Positions 8,185-17,003 of a stretch of 64,000 nt of DNA are shown piece after piece. The DNA is from Rahnella sikkimica (GTDB taxonomy: Bacteria > Pseudomonadota > Gammaproteobacteria > Enterobacterales > Enterobacteriaceae), in assembly GCF_002951615.1 (NCBI RefSeq), contig NZ_CP019062.1, positions 2,108,001 through 2,172,000 of the forward strand, given 5' to 3'. Position 1 is the stretch's first letter; each line of letters opens with the position of its first letter. The translations under genes were made by a program, and so were the position numbers. Below the pieces are notes generated by a model. It searched no databases, had not been told where the DNA came from, and saw only the letters and a list, made by a program, of their open reading frames with translations.

Positions 8185-10970
8185 TGTAAAACCTCACGAA
8201 TATTTTCAGCACGGACGGGCAAATCACGGAAACGGTGGCCGGTGGCATGGGCGATGGCGTTAACCAGCGCGGCGACGACCGGGATCATCACCACTTCAGC
8301 CATGCCTTTCGGCGGATCGGTTTCCGACAGCGCAGGCAGGATGTCGCTGGTTTGTTTCCAGACAGCGACGTCGCTGGCACGCGGCAAGTGGTATCGGTTG
8401 AAGTTCCAGGTTCCGTTGCCCGGCCCGTCTTCGTACAGAGGCAAATACTCGTGCAATGCGTGGCCGATACCCATCGCCAGTCCGCCCTGTAACTGGCCGG
8501 AAACCAGTTCAGGGACGATCAGATTGCCGCACTCCATAATCGAATGGTGCGTCAGCAACTCAACTTTACCGGTTGCGATTTCCACCGCGATTTCGGCCAG
8601 CGTGCCGACCGCGCTGTAATAGGTCACCGACGCGTTATTACGCTGTGTAGGCGGGTAATAGACGGCGTCGCGGTTGAGCGTCTGGTATTCGCCCGCGCCC
8701 TCACGCACGGACATCCCGTCGACAGGCACGCGCTGGCGGGTATTGTTCAGCGTGAAATCAGCTTCGGCCCACTGCCAGCGGTTGAAGACGTGAACGGTCG
8801 CACCGGTCAGGCCTTTCATTTCATAGGCTTTTTTCGCCAGCGTTTCGAGGCTGAGAATTTGCATTCCGTTAGCCGTCAGGCCGCCATCCACCCAGCGCGC
8901 ATCTTCTTTGCGCACGATGTACGGCGCAGCCTGTCCGCCACCAATGCCGGTTTGCCAGATTGCCATCGCCGCAGGCCACAGGCCGTGGTCGAAGATCAGG
9001 CGCGCCGCTTCGCGGGTGCTGTGTGAGAAGTAATAGGCCGAGTTACTGGCGCTGGACGGCGAGCAGTAGGACGGCGACCAGCGCGGGTTAGTTTGCAGTT
9101 TGTCCTGTTCTTCCTGCGACATAATGTACGGATCGCCGCTGGTTTCCACCGGCAGTACCGACCAGTCAGTTATTGAGAAATGTGCCTGTTCAGCCGGTTT
9201 TCCCAGCCATTCGGCGCATAACACGGACTGCGACGTGGACATTCCGGTGCCCATTTCGGCCCCGCTGTGCCACAGGCTGATTTGCCCGTTTTCACTGACT
9301 TCCACGCGGGCAAAAGAGGTTTCTGCACCGGTGCCGAAATCTTTCTGCACACAGCCAAAACCGACGCCGTAACGCTTGCCCGGATTCTGGCTTTCAAAGT
9401 CTGCCTTGCGCTTGTGACGCTCTGTCCATAACGGATGAACGGCGGCTTTCTCCAGAACTTCGTCCGCGCGGATTGCGCCCGCCGGAATCGCGCCCTGGGT
9501 GTTTTTCATGCCTGATTTCAGGACATTGCGCAGGCGGAATGCGATGGGATCCAGCTTCAGTTCAGCGGCCAGTTCATCCATCATCATTTCGGTGGCGGCC
9601 ATGCTTTGCAGCGTGCCGTAACCGCGTGCGGAACCAGCATCCAGCGCCCGGGAAGCCAGCCCGACGGCGGACAAATCACTTTTCGGGAAGTAGTAAATCG
9701 ACTGCGCAGCAGTTGCGCCGACCATCACAACGGATGGCGTAAAGTTGCTGCGCCCGCCGCCGTCTGCGGTCAAGGCCGCGTGGAATGACTGGAGCATGCC
9801 GGTTTCGCGGTTCACAGCAATATCGTAATTCATGTCAAACGCGTGGCGCTTGAGTGAAGACTGGAACTGTTCGAAGCGGTCGTTCGCCAGACGTACCGGT
9901 GCGCCGTCGCCGTACATCGCCGCCACTGCGCCATAGTACGGGAAGTTATAGTGATCTTTAGAACCGTAACCAACGGTATAACAGGGATGCAGGATCAGCG
10001 TTTTCACCGTGCGGTGACCTTTTGCCATCATGCGCGGCATTTCGTCAGCCACTTCCTGCGGCGACTGCGTTGGCACCACCATATGCAGCGTTTGCGAGGC
10101 GGCGTCATACCAGCCGTTGGCGTTATCCGGTTCAAGCGCGGACGTATCGACCGATTGTGTGGTGAAACGGCGTGACATTACCAGCCAGCCCGGCGGTGGC
10201 ATTTTCAGTTCGTCGGCCATTTCACCGGCATAGAACATCCCCTGCTCGTCCAGCTTGCCGCCTTCGCGCCCTTCGGGCCAGACCGGCAGATGTTTGCGCA
10301 TCCCCACCGGGAACACGGGCATATCTTTCAGGCTGGAGAACGTATCGTCTTCATACGCGGTTTCACCCCCGACGCGGACAAAGCGGAAAGTCCCCCACGG
10401 ATCGCGTTCCAGCGGCCCGGTTTTTTCGCCGTAACGCACCACGCCATCTTTGAATTTCAGGGCATTTTTAGCGAAACGGAATTTGGCGAAATCCTGATAG
10501 ACCAGAATTGCCACGGCCTGTCCGAGATAGGCCGGTGTTTTGCCTTCCGGCAGCAGCATATCTTCGCCGTAGAACGTGGGGAACGCCAGACCGTCGCGCG
10601 CCAGCACGTCGGCTGTAACCATTTGATCCGGCTGTAAATCATCGCCGAGCAATGATAAATCGAGCCCAGAATAAACACGGTCAGCCTGCGTCACACGCAG
10701 GATGAAAGCATGGGCCTGTTTTTGCGGCCAGTGTGGCATATCTCTGGCGCGGATATCGCGGGCAAAGACTTTTTGCCCCATAACCTTCGCTTTACCATCG
10801 ATACGGAAACGGACGCGTTTGTTTTTCGCATCCCATTGTGGTGACTGGAGAATTTTCTCTTCAAACAGCGCGGCGTAGGCCTTGCTGTGTAACGGGGCGA
10901 GATAAACAGAGACGCCAGCGATCACAGCACCTTTGACAAAGCGCCGTCTGGACGGGTTGAAATTGCTCAT
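8181..10970 (-). CDS. Molybdopterin-binding large subunit, Tat-exported (IorB-like aldehyde/N-heterocycle oxidoreductase)
   Basis: This 929-aa protein begins with a twin-arginine signal (RRRFVKGAVIAG, then an AYA cleavage region), so the folded enzyme should be periplasmic. It resembles the isoquinoline 1-oxidoreductase beta / aldehyde dehydrogenase branch of the xanthine dehydrogenase family. Visible family stretches are GGGRSNF, GAEMGTGMSTSQ and GGLAMGIGHALHE. The likely catalytic Glu lies near residue 892 (GMAEVVMIP), where relatives have a GxGE motif. The gene leads the operon large subunit, 2Fe-2S, cytochrome c. AGGA precedes the ATG. The substrate is unknown; aldehydes or N-heterocycles are plausible from the family. 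Confidence 0.92.
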   Translation of the reverse strand: MSNFNPSRRRFVKGAVIAGVSVYLAPLHSKAYAALFEEKILQSPQWDAKNKRVRFRIDGKAKVMGQKVFARDIRARDMPHWPQKQAHAFILRVTQADRVYSGLDLSLLGDDLQPDQMVTADVLARDGLAFPTFYGEDMLLPEGKTPAYLGQAVAILVYQDFAKFRFAKNALKFKDGVVRYGEKTGPLERDPWGTFRFVRVGGETAYEDDTFSSLKDMPVFPVGMRKHLPVWPEGREGGKLDEQGMFYAGEMADELKMPPPGWLVMSRRFTTQSVDTSALEPDNANGWYDAASQTLHMVVPTQSPQEVADEMPRMMAKGHRTVKTLILHPCYTVGYGSKDHYNFPYYGAVAAMYGDGAPVRLANDRFEQFQSSLKRHAFDMNYDIAVNRETGMLQSFHAALTADGGGRSNFTPSVVMVGATAAQSIYYFPKSDLSAVGLASRALDAGSARGYGTLQSMAATEMMMDELAAELKLDPIAFRLRNVLKSGMKNTQGAIPAGAIRADEVLEKAAVHPLWTERHKRKADFESQNPGKRYGVGFGCVQKDFGTGAETSFARVEVSENGQISLWHSGAEMGTGMSTSQSVLCAEWLGKPAEQAHFSITDWSVLPVETSGDPYIMSQEEQDKLQTNPRWSPSYCSPSSASNSAYYFSHSTREAARLIFDHGLWPAAMAIWQTGIGGGQAAPYIVRKEDARWVDGGLTANGMQILSLETLAKKAYEMKGLTGATVHVFNRWQWAEADFTLNNTRQRVPVDGMSVREGAGEYQTLNRDAVYYPPTQRNNASVTYYSAVGTLAEIAVEIATGKVELLTHHSIMECGNLIVPELVSGQLQGGLAMGIGHALHEYLPLYEDGPGNGTWNFNRYHLPRASDVAVWKQTSDILPALSETDPPKGMAEVVMIPVVAALVNAIAHATGHRFRDLPVRAENIREVLQ

Positions 10971-11188
10971 AAATTTCCTTGCTTCTTATTGTCTTTCTTA
11001 TTTTTCGGCACACTTACAGCTTGCAACAAATGCTATAAATACCGCTTATCGCGGGCGATTATAGGTTTTCAAAGTGATTTAAGTAATGACTGAATACACA
11101 TTTTTAATATTCCGTTCACAAACTTGCGCAAAAAAGTGGGATAATTATTTGTGTTGCGCAAACAACGTACAAAAGGAACAGAAGCAAA
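10971..11188. promoter_or_regulatory. Divergent promoter region of the molybdenum hydroxylase cluster
   Basis: These 218 bp separate the leftward enzyme genes from the rightward maturation genes and must hold both promoters. Two identical 8-bp palindromes TTGCGCAA lie exactly 30 bp apart (11124-11131 and 11154-11161), close to the rightward start. A GATAAT hexamer at 11140-11145 lies between them. The palindromes are candidate binding sites for one dimeric regulator. The regulator is not identified and no regulator gene lies beside the cluster. Confidence 0.55.
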
Positions 11189-11797
11189 ATGACAGGTATT
11201 CTTCTTCTCGCCGCAGGTTCAGGAAACCGGTTTATCGCGGCGGGTGGCACCGGCAATAAACTCAATGCGGTGATGACGGAAACAGCAGAAAACTCTGCGA
11301 CAGTTTTCGACGCCACGCTGGCGCATGCGCTGGCCAGCGGAATGCCGGTTCACGTCATTACCCGCCCGGATAATTTGCCGGTTCAGGCCAGTTGCGCACG
11401 CGCGAAGGTGCCGGTGACGCTGGCCGAAACGGGTGGAACCGGTGAGTCCATTGCCGCAGGCGTGAGGAATACGCCGGACTGGGATGGATGGTTAATTCAT
11501 CTTGCGGATATGCCTTTTGTGACACCTGAGATTTTTATCGCCGTGGCTGACACCTTGCGCCACGCCGCTGTTGTGCGTCCTTTCTGGCAAAACGAACCAG
11601 GGCATCCGGTGGGTTTTGCCCGCTCACTCAGGGAAAAACTGCTGCAACTGTGCGGTGATCAGGGTGCGCGCGAACTGCTCCGTGGCCATGAAATGCTGCG
11701 TTTAGATTTTAATAATCAGGCGGTGATCCGCGATATCGATCTGCCCTTCCAACTTTCAGCGCGTGTTTCGAACGGAAATGTGTATGCAACATCTTGA
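11189..11797 (+). CDS. MocA-like molybdenum cofactor nucleotidyltransferase
   Basis: This 202-aa protein belongs to the MobA-like NTP-transferase family. The N-terminus has the nucleotide-binding signature LLLAAGSGNRF, and an acidic metal site follows in HLADMPFV. Relatives (MocA) transfer CMP to molybdopterin to give the MCD cofactor used by xanthine-dehydrogenase-family enzymes, which fits the neighbouring operon. An AAAAGGA-type ribosome binding site precedes the ATG. Its 3' end overlaps the XdhC-like gene by 14 bases. MocA rather than MobA (GMP) is inferred from context. Confidence 0.85.
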   Translation: MTGILLLAAGSGNRFIAAGGTGNKLNAVMTETAENSATVFDATLAHALASGMPVHVITRPDNLPVQASCARAKVPVTLAETGGTGESIAAGVRNTPDWDGWLIHLADMPFVTPEIFIAVADTLRHAAVVRPFWQNEPGHPVGFARSLREKLLQLCGDQGARELLRGHEMLRLDFNNQAVIRDIDLPFQLSARVSNGNVYATS

Positions 11798-12767
11798 TAA
11801 TCAGGTCATTGCGCAGGCCAGCGACTGGCTGACACGCCATCCGGTCTGGCTGTGTACCGTGCTGACGACTTACGGTTCTTCCCCGCGAGCCCCCGGCGCG
11901 CTGATGGTCGCCGCCAGTGACGGGCGCTATTGTGGTTCGCTGTCCGGCGGTTGTGTTGAAGAGGATTTTTTACAACGCATCGCGTCAGGCGAATATCAGC
12001 AGGCCAGCCAGATTGTGCGTTATGGGGAAGGCGGCCTGAAGCCCAATATCGCGCTGCCGTGCGGGGGTTCACTCGACGTACTGATTGAATATCTGCCCGC
12101 TACAGCCGGAAACCGTGAGTATGTGCAAAGAATGGGCAAAGCGCTGGCCGGGCATTACGCGCTGGATAAATCGCTCACATTGCCAGCGGCTTGCGACCAT
12201 CTGGCGCTGACGACTTACCGCAATTCCACTCAGGTGATGCGCGACGGCGACTGCGTGACGTTGCATCTGGCCGCCCCGCCACAGTTGCTGATCGCCGGGC
12301 TGTCTAACGTCGCGCTGTATTGCGCGGATTTTGCCTGTGCGCTGGGTTTTGAAGTGGTGATTTGTGAATGCCGCGAAGACGTGCTGGAAAACTTTTTGTC
12401 CGCGCTGAAACCGGAAATCCGGCTGGAAAAACAGTTTCCGGCGCGGTATCTCGAACAGCAAGGCTGCCACGCCAATACCGCGATTGTGGCGCTGACGCAC
12501 GACCCGCGCATGGATGATCTGACGCTGATGGAAGCCATTAATACACCGGCGTTTTATATCGGTGCGATGGGGTCACATCGTAACAGCGCCAGGCGACGTG
12601 AGCGCTTGCATACAATTGCAGATTTTACAGCGCAGGATTTCGCGCGGCTTCACGCGCCGGTGGGTTTGGCCATAGGTAGCAAAACACCGGCTGAAATCGC
12701 ACTGGCCGTCATGGCCGACATCGTGAAACACAAGAACGGAATCGCGCAGGAAAACACCGCTGCCTGA
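11784..12767 (+). CDS. XdhC-like molybdenum cofactor insertion protein
   Basis: This protein of about 327 aa has the two XdhC/CoxI domains. The N-terminal one contains SPRAPGALMV and GSLSGGCVEEDF. The C-terminal Rossmann-like domain begins at LLIAGLSNVALY and contains GAMGSHRNS. XdhC proteins bind and sulfurate the cofactor and load it into the apoenzyme. The start ATG at 11784 (MQHLDNQV) gives the family N-terminus; an ATG at 11778 and a GTG at 11763 are alternatives. It is coupled to the MocA-like gene and followed by a strong terminator. Confidence 0.9.
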   Translation: MQHLDNQVIAQASDWLTRHPVWLCTVLTTYGSSPRAPGALMVAASDGRYCGSLSGGCVEEDFLQRIASGEYQQASQIVRYGEGGLKPNIALPCGGSLDVLIEYLPATAGNREYVQRMGKALAGHYALDKSLTLPAACDHLALTTYRNSTQVMRDGDCVTLHLAAPPQLLIAGLSNVALYCADFACALGFEVVICECREDVLENFLSALKPEIRLEKQFPARYLEQQGCHANTAIVALTHDPRMDDLTLMEAINTPAFYIGAMGSHRNSARRRERLHTIADFTAQDFARLHAPVGLAIGSKTPAEIALAVMADIVKHKNGIAQENTAA

Positions 12768-12790
12768 ACCAATGGCTGATTTCGGCGCAC

Positions 12791-12829
12791 AAAAAAAGCA
12801 GCCTGAGGGAAACTCAGGCTGCTTTTTTG
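12791..12829. terminator. Bidirectional terminator, xdhC-like gene / ycfJ
   Basis: A 16-bp inverted repeat (12792-12807 with 12813-12828), core GCAGCCTGAG, has a 5-nt loop and A and T runs on its flanks. It lies between two convergent genes and can serve both. Confidence 0.92.
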
Positions 12830-12845
12830 TCGGACTTACCGCCAA

Positions 12846-13382
12846 TTACGAACGGGTAAGCTGCAACTGACCGCTTTTATCCAGCGGAATTTGAGTGCCC
12901 GGATCGTGGTCCATACGAACTTTCCCTTGCTGATCGCCTATTTTGTAGGTCACATCATACCCGAGCGTTTTGTCCGATTTGTCGTACACGGTTTTACAAC
13001 GTTGCTGCTGAGTCGTGTACGTATCATTTTCCTGCATGCTGCTCTGAACGCGGTTACCGGCGTAACCGCCACCCAGCGCACCAGCTACCGTTGCGACATC
13101 ACGTCCGCGACCGCCGCCAAACTGGTGTCCCAGCACGCCACCGGCCACTGCACCCAGTACGGAACCGGTGATCTGGTGTTCATCCTGCACAGGGCGACGG
13201 TGAGTGACCGTCACATCACGGCATTCCTGACGCGGGGTTTTGGTGGTCTCTTTAATGGGCGTTGCGCTGACAACCTGCGCGTACTGCGGACCCGATGAAA
13301 AGACGTTCATGCTCGCCACGCCAGCAATGCCCAGCGCCGCAGCCACTCCGATACCGACCCCAGCTAACATTGACTTGTTCAC
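12846..13382 (-). CDS. ycfJ: YcfJ, glycine-zipper outer-membrane-associated protein
   Basis: This 178-aa protein is close to E. coli YcfJ along its length (function not firmly defined; linked to biofilm and envelope). An N-terminal signal or anchor helix (about 4-25) is followed by a conserved Cys-containing segment (TPRQECRDVTVTH). Then comes a glycine-zipper region, VLGAVAGGVLGHQFGGGRG (about 84-115), typical of the 2TM glycine-zipper family. The start is the GTG at 13382 with GGAGGA nine bases upstream. The frame is open further upstream to 13412, but that part is not conserved. Confidence 0.92.
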   Translation of the reverse strand: MNKSMLAGVGIGVAAALGIAGVASMNVFSSGPQYAQVVSATPIKETTKTPRQECRDVTVTHRRPVQDEHQITGSVLGAVAGGVLGHQFGGGRGRDVATVAGALGGGYAGNRVQSSMQENDTYTTQQQRCKTVYDKSDKTLGYDVTYKIGDQQGKVRMDHDPGTQIPLDKSGQLQLTRS

Positions 13383-13720
13383 AGGACTTCCTCCGAAAAT
13401 GTTACCACGCAATTGCCCCTGTTCCGGGGCACCTCAGCGGACTGCAACACATCTGAGGACCGGCGTGCGTGAATCGCCGTCTGTAAACTTAAGGTCAAGT
13501 TTGCACAAGGAAACGTAAGCGGACAATAAGACAGAATCTGTAAGTGAGAGGTATGAAGGGTGTAATGGGGTGTTTCAGAGAATTCTTAGCTGACAAACTA
13601 AATACGCCAGAATCTTATACTTTCTGTATTGAGGATATAAAAATGAAAAAGCCTGTAAGAAACAGGCTTTTAGGTATGAAACGATTCAGCCAGCTCAGAA
13701 AAAAAGCCAGCTGTTCAGAA
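13383..13720. other. ycfJ-ndh intergenic region
   Basis: These 338 bp hold the ycfJ ribosome binding site and promoter region (read leftward) and the ndh terminator at 13642-13671. A rightward open frame from 13544 enters ndh antisense; it lacks a credible ribosome binding site and family resemblance, so it is not called a gene. Confidence 0.6.
13642..13671 (-). terminator. Terminator of ndh
   Basis: The inverted repeat AAAAGCCTGT (13647-13656) / ACAGGCTTTT (13662-13671) has a 5-nt loop. Read on the minus strand it is followed by T-rich sequence, 50 bases past the ndh stop. Confidence 0.85.
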
Positions 13721-15025
13721 TCAGTGCAGTTTCAGACGCGGACGGATCACGCGGTTAATCCCGCCGACCAGCATCATCAGACCGGTTTTAATGTAGCCGT
13801 GCAGCGCGATCTGGTGCATGCGGTACAGGGAGACATAGACCAGACGCGCCATACGCCCTTCGATCATCATCGAGCCACGCATCAGGTTCCCCATCAGGCT
13901 GCCGACGGTGCTGAAACGCGACAGAGAAACCAGTGAACCGTGGTCTTTATAGACGTATGGTTTCAGGCTCTGACCATTGCGCTGCGCCATGATGTTAGCG
14001 AAGCAGCGGGATGCCATCTGGTGCGCTGACTGCGCGCGCGGCGGCACAAAACCACCGGAAGGCTGCGGGCAGGATGCGCAGTCGCCGATGGCATAAATGT
14101 TCGGGTCACGCGTAGTTTGCAGCGTCGGTTCGACCACCAGCTGGTTGATTCGGTTGGTTTCCAGACCCGCGATATCTTTCATGAAATCAGGTGCTTTAAT
14201 CCCGGCAGCCCAGACCATCAGGTCAGCGTCGATGAATTCGCCAGACTTGGTGTTCAGGCCGTGTTTATCTGCACTGGTGACCATGGTTTGTGTCAGAACG
14301 CGTACGCCCAATTTGGTCAGTTCCTGATGTGCCGCACCGGAAATGCGCGGAGGCAGCGCAGGCAAAATACGCTCACCGGCTTCCACCAGCGTGACGTTCA
14401 GCGCATCGCTGTCCAGCCCTTCAAAACCATAGCTGTGCAGCTGTTTCACCGCATTATGCAGCTCGGCAGACAGCTCAACGCCGGTCGCGCCGCCGCCAAC
14501 AATCGCGATATTCACTTTCTTCTGCTTGTCAGCGCTGGCAGAGAATTTGAGGAACAGGTTCAGCATTTCGTTATGGAAACGGTGCGCCTGATGCGGGTTG
14601 TCCAGGAAAATACAGTGGTCTTTCACGCCCGGCGTACCGAAGTCGTTCGACGTACTGCCCAGCGCCATGACCAGTTGGTCGTAGGCGATATCACGAACGG
14701 GCACCAGAACCTCACCGCTTTCATCACGGATTTCAGCCAGTTTGATGGTCTGATTTTCACGATCAATATCGGTCAGCGAGCCAATCTGGAAAGTGAACCC
14801 GTGGTTGCGGGCATGCGCCAGATAGCTCAGCGCGTCCACTCCGTCATCCAGGCTGCCGGTTGCCACTTCGTGCAACAGCGGTTTCCATAAATGGCTGTGG
14901 TTACGATCGACCAGAATGATTTCCGCTTTTTTCTTGCGGCCAAGTTTATGGCCCAGGCTGGTAGCCAGTTCCAAACCGCCGGCGCCACCGCCGATAATCA
15001 CAATTTTCTTCATTGGTGATGTCAA
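13721..15025 (-). CDS. ndh: NADH dehydrogenase type II (NDH-2)
   Basis: This 434-aa monotopic membrane flavoprotein transfers electrons from NADH to ubiquinone without proton pumping. The N-terminal FAD fold is [12 protein letters not shown], and the second (NADH) Rossmann fold is [12 protein letters not shown] near residue 175. AIGDCASCP and the amphipathic C-terminus ([12 protein letters not shown]) match E. coli Ndh closely, with the same length. The start is TTG at 15025, preceded by GAGGGGG; E. coli ndh also uses TTG. Upstream lie PdhR-like and FNR-like boxes, both regulators known to act on E. coli ndh. Confidence 0.97.
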   Translation of the reverse strand: MTSPMKKIVIIGGGAGGLELATSLGHKLGRKKKAEIILVDRNHSHLWKPLLHEVATGSLDDGVDALSYLAHARNHGFTFQIGSLTDIDRENQTIKLAEIRDESGEVLVPVRDIAYDQLVMALGSTSNDFGTPGVKDHCIFLDNPHQAHRFHNEMLNLFLKFSASADKQKKVNIAIVGGGATGVELSAELHNAVKQLHSYGFEGLDSDALNVTLVEAGERILPALPPRISGAAHQELTKLGVRVLTQTMVTSADKHGLNTKSGEFIDADLMVWAAGIKAPDFMKDIAGLETNRINQLVVEPTLQTTRDPNIYAIGDCASCPQPSGGFVPPRAQSAHQMASRCFANIMAQRNGQSLKPYVYKDHGSLVSLSRFSTVGSLMGNLMRGSMMIEGRMARLVYVSLYRMHQIALHGYIKTGLMMLVGGINRVIRPRLKLH

Positions 15026-15143
15026 AATGACCCCCTCAAATGTGAACCAATTGTTATATAAGAGTAAAAATATTATCCTTATATTACATAGGGTTGCTTA
15101 AGTTAAATCGGTATCTTTGACGGAGGATATCATGCGTGGTGAT

Positions 15144-15156
15144 TTGGTCATACCAA
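15144..15156. promoter_or_regulatory. Putative PdhR operator upstream of ndh
   Basis: TTGGT-CAT-ACCAA is a perfect palindrome matching the PdhR consensus core TTGGT-N3-ACCAA. PdhR, the pyruvate-sensing repressor, is known to repress ndh in E. coli. The box lies 119 bp upstream of the TTG start and 2 bp from the FNR-like box. Confidence 0.72.
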
Positions 15157-15158
15157 AA

Positions 15159-15172
15159 TTGATATAGGTCAA
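15159..15172. promoter_or_regulatory. Putative FNR box upstream of ndh
   Basis: TTGAT-ATAG-GTCAA matches the FNR consensus TTGAT-N4-ATCAA with one mismatch. E. coli ndh is repressed by FNR under anaerobiosis, so the site fits its context. Confidence 0.72.
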
Positions 15173-15290
15173 TTTAAATTCATTTGATTAATTTGACTTA
15201 GCCAAATGGCATGCATTTTGACTTCTTTAAATCAGGGAGTTAGGTACCGACATGCGAGGAAAAAGCGATTTGACGGCGGATTCAGACATA

Positions 15291-15322
15291 AAAAAACCAC
15301 CGCACAATAGCAGTGGTTTTTA
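15291..15322 (-). terminator. Terminator of ycfP
   Basis: AAAACCAC (15293-15300) pairs with GTGGTTTT (15313-15320). On the minus strand the hairpin is followed by a T run and lies 16 bp past the ycfP stop. Confidence 0.8.
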
Positions 15323-15336
15323 GCAGTAAATGTTAA

Positions 15337-15879
15337 TCAAATGATATTTTTAAAAGCTTTGATACGTTGCAGATGGGTCGAGATATCCTTGAATTTATGG
15401 GTCTGGCGTTCGTCCCATTCAACCGGATAATAATGGTGCAATTTCTCCGCCGTTTTGCTGCTGTCGAGCACACCATCTTCACGGGACAAAATGACCAGGC
15501 AACGGTCGCGGTTCTTCTCGCGAAAATCACTGATGCATTTGGTGGCGATATCTTCGTACTCTTCCGGACGGTCAATTTTCCCGGCCATATTCTCTTGCGG
15601 CGAAAGATTCGGGTTAAACATCACCTGACGGATACCGCACAGAAACCCGATGCGTTCCGCCCAAAATCCGCCCAGCCCTACTCCGCAGATCAGCGGCAGT
15701 TTGTCGGTGGTTTCATGCAGCACTTTATCGACTTCTTTCAGCAAATGTTGCATGTCATGACGCGGGTGCAGCGTGCTGTAACTGATAAAGCGCACGTCCG
15801 GGTCAATAAACTGGAGTTGCAGCACTTTCTCGTGGTTACCGGGACTGGTTGAATCGAAACCATGTAAATAGATAATCAT
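15337..15879 (-). CDS. ycfP: YcfP, alpha/beta-hydrolase-like (UPF0227) protein
   Basis: This 180-aa protein has the same length and close sequence to E. coli YcfP. It has an alpha/beta-hydrolase esterase-like fold: an early YLHGFDS strand-loop and a G-x-G-x-G turn ([14 protein letters not shown], about 65-79) at the nucleophile-elbow position. Gly stands in place of the usual Ser in that turn, so catalysis is uncertain. It lies in the leftward group hinT-ycfL-lpoB-thiK-nagZ-ycfP, as in E. coli, 52 bp after nagZ. The function is not established. Confidence 0.92.
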   Translation of the reverse strand: MIIYLHGFDSTSPGNHEKVLQLQFIDPDVRFISYSTLHPRHDMQHLLKEVDKVLHETTDKLPLICGVGLGGFWAERIGFLCGIRQVMFNPNLSPQENMAGKIDRPEEYEDIATKCISDFREKNRDRCLVILSREDGVLDSSKTAEKLHHYYPVEWDERQTHKFKDISTHLQRIKAFKNII

Positions 15880-15931
15880 CGTTTACCTCATCCTGAATGT
15901 GCGTTGACACCCTCAAACCCACTGAAAAATG

Positions 15932-16975
15932 TTAACGGGTCGCCTGTTTGTGCTCCTGCCAGCGGGCATCAAGCGTTGTTAATTCACGGTTCGCCTGTTT
16001 CCAGCGGCTTGAATTCATCAGGTCCTGACGGGCCTGTTTTCCACTGTACAGCCCCCGATGATACAACTGTGCAACACGCTCAGCTTTGACCGGCGACAGG
16101 TTATCCAGCACGCTGACGGCACCTTCGCGGTGATTGCACACCAGAATCATGTCGCAACCTGCGTCGAGAGAAGCCTGCCCGCGTTCGGCATAGCTGCCCA
16201 TGATCGCCGCGCCTTCCATCGATAAATCGTCGGAGAAGATCACGCCGTCGAATTTCAGCTCTTTACGCAGGATTTCCTGCAACCAGTACGGCGAACCACT
16301 GGCCGGACGCGGATCTACCTGAGTATAAATCACATGCGCAGGCATCACGGCATCGAGCAATTTACGCGTATTCAGCTGGCGGAATATTTCCATGTCGTGG
16401 TCACGGATAACGTTCAGCGGACGGTCGTCACGCGGCGTTTCTTTATGGGAATCCGCCGTCACTGCGCCGTGCCCAGGGAAATGTTTACCGGTAGTTTTCA
16501 TACCCGCCGAATGCATACCGAGAATATATTGCTCCGCCATGTCGAGCGCTTTCTTCGGTTCGGCGTGAAAAGAACGTTCGCCGATGGCCGCGCTGATATG
16601 GCCGATGTCCAGCACTGGCGCGAAGCTGATATCGATATCCATCGCAATCATTTCAGACGCCATCAGCCAGCCGGATTCCTGCGCCAGACGTCCGGCCTCG
16701 TGTGCCTGATTAAGCGCCGCAAAAGACTGGGCGGCAGGCAGGCGGGTGAAACCGTCGCGGAAACGCTGCACGCGACCGCCTTCCTGGTCCACGGCCAGCA
16801 CCAGACGGTCGTGCGATGCAGCGCGGATCTGGCGGATCAGTTCATGTAACTGGTCAACATCATGGTAGTTTCGGGTGAACAGAATCAGCCCGCCAACCAG
16901 CGGGTGCTGCAAAATTTCACGTTCTTCGGCATCCAGCTCGTAGCCAGCCACATCCAGCATTACAGGTCCCAGCAA
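15932..16975 (-). CDS. nagZ: NagZ, beta-N-acetylhexosaminidase (peptidoglycan recycling)
   Basis: This 347-aa cytoplasmic glycoside hydrolase of family 3 removes GlcNAc from 1,6-anhydroMurNAc peptides. Its product is also the signal for AmpR/AmpC induction. Visible motifs are [12 protein letters not shown], the catalytic loop [16 protein letters not shown] (His/Asp pair) and the nucleophile Asp in [12 protein letters not shown]. The start is TTG at 16975 with GGAG 7-8 bases upstream; MLGPVMLD follows the E. coli N-terminus (MGPVMLD). An ATG at 16960 would delete conserved residues. Confidence 0.96.
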   Translation of the reverse strand: MLGPVMLDVAGYELDAEEREILQHPLVGGLILFTRNYHDVDQLHELIRQIRAASHDRLVLAVDQEGGRVQRFRDGFTRLPAAQSFAALNQAHEAGRLAQESGWLMASEMIAMDIDISFAPVLDIGHISAAIGERSFHAEPKKALDMAEQYILGMHSAGMKTTGKHFPGHGAVTADSHKETPRDDRPLNVIRDHDMEIFRQLNTRKLLDAVMPAHVIYTQVDPRPASGSPYWLQEILRKELKFDGVIFSDDLSMEGAAIMGSYAERGQASLDAGCDMILVCNHREGAVSVLDNLSPVKAERVAQLYHRGLYSGKQARQDLMNSSRWKQANRELTTLDARWQEHKQATR

Positions 16976-17003
16976 AATGGCGCTCCTTTTAAGTTTTCAC
17001 ATG

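Larger units (their letters stand above)
15026..15336. other. ndh-ycfP intergenic region
   Basis: These 311 bp carry the ndh promoter and operators (leftward) and, at the right end, the ycfP terminator. An A+T-rich stretch at 15060-15095 probably holds the ndh -10 region; the exact promoter could not be fixed by eye. Confidence 0.6.

Noticed and set aside
13544..13936. Possible rightward gene between ycfJ and ndh
   Set aside because: Its second half is antisense to ndh and its first part crosses the ndh terminator hairpin; it has no family resemblance.
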